9,168 bases of DNA from CBDVBL01 sp965555375 (lineage in GTDB: Bacteria; Zixibacteria; MSB-5A5; UBA10806). Position numbers and translations under genes: made by a program. The notes beneath the pieces were generated by a model, which had not been told where the DNA came from, did no database searches, and saw nothing but the letters and a program-made list of their open reading frames with translations. Each line of letters starts with the position of its first letter. Position 1 is the stretch's first letter. The stretch is from positions 1 through 9,168 of the forward strand of contig CBEWDL010000132.1 of assembly GCA_965555375.1 (NCBI GenBank), read 5' to 3'. Of the stretch, positions 7,001-9,168 are shown piece after piece.

Positions 7001-9168
7001 TGAACGATGGACACCGCTTCTTTAAGCGAGTCTTGCGCTGCCCGAGGCGATATGAAATTCAAAGCTTGACCACGGCCCAGATGGGTTTCGTAAAGATGCT
7101 GTCTTTTTTGAAGCGAATCCGCTGAAGCTTCAACACATTTGAGCGCGGCGGCGTATAGATCCGCGGCCTGCTTGAAGGCCAGAACCTTCAGGGCAACCTG
7201 TGCCGAGCTAAACAGATGCTGATATCCTTTTTCATTATCGCCGGCCAGAGCATAATGGCGCCCGAGAAATTCATCGCTTTCATTTCTATTCGCATAATAG
7301 CCAGCTATATAAGCGTGCCTTTCGCGACGGACCGATTCGGATAGACTGTCATAGGCAGCGCTTCTCAACCGACCATGCCTGAAATAGATTTTCTCATCCC
7401 GGCCAAAAACCTGACGCGTAAAAATGCCTTCTCCAATTAGTTGTTCTATAATGTCCTGGCCTTTTTCAACCGGCGCTAAGTCTATGATTTCGTGATCATA
7501 AAACGGTCTATCCAGGACAGCCGCTGAGCCGGTTATAAGCATTTGATCAGCACTCAAACGCCTTAGCTTGCGATTCAGGAGAGCCAGAATCCCCTCGGGA
7601 ACTCTGATATCCTCTTCCCAGTCCGGTTTCAAAAACCATCTGCCCCTCCGTCGAATCAGACATTCGTCGGATATCAGTTCTTTTATGATCTCCTCGGCAT
7701 ATAGAAAATTGCCTCCCGTTTCATTGTATAGTTTCGAGGGGAAATCATCGGGGAGATCCGTATCGCCAAGCAGACTGTTGAGAAAAGCCTGCCAGCATTT
7801 TCTATTAGCCGGTTTGAGGATTCTATAGCACGCGTCATCATCGGTTAGAAAAGACGGCGCCGATCCATCGGGGACCGTTTGACCGGTACAGATAAAATAG
7901 ACAGAGCTTTCAGTACTGCGATTCGACCATAAGAATTCGATAAAATCCAGCGTATCGCGGTCGGCCCATTGAAGATCCTCAAGTGCGACTATGAGATTCT
8001 GTTCCGAAATAAGATGATCCAGATATAACAACAGGTTATCGAACATGCGCCGCCGACCGGCCTTGATATCAGCCTCCGACGCCTGCAAGTCTCCTTGATC
8101 GAGTATCCCGTACCTTGCAGGAAAAAACCTTTTTAGATCCGGGCCGTAGGAGGAGAAAATCCGCATATCCGGATCCAATTCTACAAAAATGTAATCGAGC
8201 ATCCTTACAAGGGGTCCAAAAGGTCCTAAATCGCCTTCACGGCAATGGGTCTTGAAAAATTTTATCCCCTTAATCTGCACCCCGATCCTGCATTCGTCTA
8301 ACAAACGGCTTTCCCCGACTCCGGAATCACCCCCGATAAAATAGAATCGACGACCTCTACCAGGCTGCATCTGTAACCCCTGTTCGAGCCACTCCATTTC
8401 CTCCGCCCGGCCGACAAATTCGGCTTTTTCCGGAATCGGGCTTTTATCCTTCGGGCGCCTGAGACTTCCGATGTTTAGATCGGAGATCTCTTCCAGGATA
8501 GCTCCTGCAGATTCGTAACGATTTTTCGGATCGGCACACAGCATTTTCGTCAATACTACATCCATGTAACTTCCGCCATACTCCTCGGGAACCGAAGGTA
8601 ATCGAACATCTCCTGAGAGTTTTCGCCCGATAATCTCACTTGATGTCCCTTCGAAGAAAGGCTTTCGGAAAATCATCTCAAAAAACAGAAGCCCTAATGA
8701 GTAAATGTCGGAACGGGGCGAAACCGATTCCTTTCGCAATAGCTCAGGAGATATGAAAGCGGCGCTCCCGGATGAGACAATGTCAAGATCGCTTCCTCGA
8801 ATAAATGATAGACCGAAATCGGCCAGGAGGAAATTGCCGTGGGAGTCTTTGAGAATATTGCTCGGTTTTAGATCCCCGTGAATGATACCGCGGCTATGTA
8901 TATAATCGAGTGCCTGGCAGATCGAAGATGCGGCCTCGAAAAACTCGTCCGGGGATAAAATACCAGCTTTCCCAAGATCACCGCCGGAAGCATATTCCAT
9001 GGTGAAGAAACGGCCGTGGATATCATCGACTCCAAAATCAAAAACCCTGATTAACCCCGGGTGACGTAATTGGGAGAGGAGTGTAAATTCGCGGGTAAAA
9101 TCTCTCAATTCGATGCTGCCGGGCTTCCGCAGTAATTTGAGGCAGATTTCTTTGTGTTCCCCGAGATC
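4039..9168 (-). CDS. Ser/Thr kinase-AAA/TPR-GAF-sigma-54 activator fusion regulator, N-terminus beyond window
   Basis: The frame is open to the window edge (1709 codons visible), so the true start and the kinase glycine loop lie outside. An in-frame TTG at 9108 is internal, because ICLKLL with the kinase beta-3 Lys (residue 11) precedes it. Counting from the edge: Hanks-type kinase to about 230 (HGDLKPSN 97-104, DFG 117-119, SPE 140-142); AAA_16/STAND-like ATPase about 251-500, with Walker A-like GDSGVGES (280-287, Glu286 replacing Lys) and Walker B LIVALED (392-398) followed by LQWAD; about seven TPR units at 735-1006 within a helical region to about 1170; GAF about 1200-1360; short coiled coil; sigma-54 AAA+ domain about 1387-1634, with Walker A GESGTGKE (1416-1423), GAFTGA (1463-1468), Walker B FLDE (1485-1488) and FREDLYYR (1541-1548); Fis-type HTH 1677-1702. 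It should hydrolyse ATP to open sigma-54 promoter complexes and bind enhancer DNA. There is no receiver domain, so control likely comes from the N-terminal modules. Confidence 0.95.
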   Translation of the reverse strand, partial: DLGEHKEICLKLLRKPGSIELRDFTREFTLLSQLRHPGLIRVFDFGVDDIHGRFFTMEYASGGDLGKAGILSPDEFFEAASSICQALDYIHSRGIIHGDLKPSNILKDSHGNFLLADFGLSFIRGSDLDIVSSGSAAFISPELLRKESVSPRSDIYSLGLLFFEMIFRKPFFEGTSSEIIGRKLSGDVRLPSVPEEYGGSYMDVVLTKMLCADPKNRYESAGAILEEISDLNIGSLRRPKDKSPIPEKAEFVGRAEEMEWLEQGLQMQPGRGRRFYFIGGDSGVGESRLLDECRIGVQIKGIKFFKTHCREGDLGPFGPLVRMLDYIFVELDPDMRIFSSYGPDLKRFFPARYGILDQGDLQASEADIKAGRRRMFDNLLLYLDHLISEQNLIVALEDLQWADRDTLDFIEFLWSNRSTESSVYFICTGQTVPDGSAPSFLTDDDACYRILKPANRKCWQAFLNSLLGDTDLPDDFPSKLYNETGGNFLYAEEIIKELISDECLIRRRGRWFLKPDWEEDIRVPEGILALLNRKLRRLSADQMLITGSAAVLDRPFYDHEIIDLAPVEKGQDIIEQLIGEGIFTRQVFGRDEKIYFRHGRLRSAAYDSLSESVRRERHAYIAGYYANRNESDEFLGRHYALAGDNEKGYQHLFSSAQVALKVLAFKQAADLYAAALKCVEASADSLQKRQHLYETHLGRGQALNFISPRAAQDSLKEAVSIVQSGDFGGSEFAEAAIAAGRNSLDLGESDTALELLQEGLSAAEAAADRKLQGEAKIGLGFVYDKVGRLDDAENSYREALDLFAGIDYPEGSCRVLNYLGITRKRRGDLAGAEDFYRRALDICLKKSFQWAAMNLYGNLGNLCSARGQTEKAGEHYAKSLEISRQISDRRIESINLLNIGHALNQAGDLESAESKFFEALDKQRALGDKGSEAITLNNLGFLYFRKGEIRNSIDHYQKGLELSLQISQPRIELANRIGIAESLTAIADFRKADEAADVAVALAERLNDTEQLATILPIRTEIKYEIDDLAGALDYIKKFLNLPAGIGEPRQRIKALLVSRRFKDEAELDYQMIEKQIADLSESDPSISAIITRFRAQFALRDVKIANPEIWIARLDEAIRKSNEFFQHAETVRLMALKIEFLAKIGDTFEISRQRDILSGKIAKLTTGLEEMYVYSLNKYLNNAFIKQEGGESIVGKVNREERLEVLFRVARTINTIRESDPLLNKIMDLALETLTAERGFVMLYSREREGTLDSEILEPVVARNLAQEDIFGETTISRSSAIDVARTGKPLLLSRTDEDISSRQSVVDFKISSLLCVPLAVKGRVLGIVYIDSRSGTIFTDEDLEFMVSFADLAAIAIENARLSEKLEEKTTYLQRQVESIWGFGSIIGRSSPMQRVFRMAESVTEIDTNVIISGESGTGKELLARAIHFAGPRKECRFQPVDCGAVTETLLESELFGHVKGAFTGADSDRAGLFEVAEGGTIFLDEITNTSESFQVKLLRVLQENEIRRVGDSRARKIDVRVIAATNKNLEEAVKAGNFREDLYYRLNVVKITLPPLRERTEDIPILAEYFLEDICSKMKISLKSFSTEVIDLLLLYSWPVNVRQLENVCERAIIFSKSEVIDTESLPPEIKSLKHSGAVAETGISVPSSKTELKAAKARLDKMFLIQILEKAGGNVMQAARISGMDRSQLHHMMNKFGLSSVDFKS

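Overview
The window reads as chromosomal DNA from a Gram-negative bacterium, probably an uncultured lineage of the FCB group (for example Zixibacteria or a relative). Two things suggest this. A large secreted repeat protein ends in a YPNPFN...SGVYFYR...LLK tail, typical of type IX-like (Por) sorting domains and their FlgD-like relatives. The same stretch also carries a eukaryote-like kinase fused to a sigma-54 activator. The taxonomic placement is inference; no rRNA or marker gene is present.

All four genes lie on the minus strand, so transcription runs from high to low coordinates. First comes the very large regulator (9168-4039, N-terminus cut by the window edge): Ser/Thr kinase, degenerate AAA/STAND-type ATPase, TPR array, GAF, complete sigma-54 AAA+ activator, Fis-type HTH. 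Two bases after its stop begins a 653-residue exported protein with repeated carboxypeptidase-regulatory-like beta domains and the sorting-type tail (4036-2075). A 282-bp intergenic region follows (2074-1793). It holds a cluster of TGCA-based dyads, a -24/-12-like sigma-54 element and a weaker sigma-70-like candidate. Next is a lipoate ligase/octanoyltransferase family gene (1792-995). An 85-bp gap then leads to an exported Asp-box (BNR/sialidase-like) protein that runs off the low end (909-1).

The most interesting reading is a compact sensory circuit. The regulator could sense a cue through its kinase/ATPase/TPR/GAF modules and activate sigma-54 RNA polymerase directly. The only long intergenic region contains a plausible sigma-54 promoter (1831-1816) with a strong dyad cluster about 165-205 bp upstream of the predicted start site, the usual distance for an enhancer. 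That the neighbouring regulator acts there is inference. The regulator's first ATPase has Glu in place of the Walker A Lys, and its kinase is of the non-RD type (HGD), so sensing may involve pseudo-enzyme behaviour. No RNA genes, CRISPR arrays, insertion sequences or convincing intrinsic terminators were seen.
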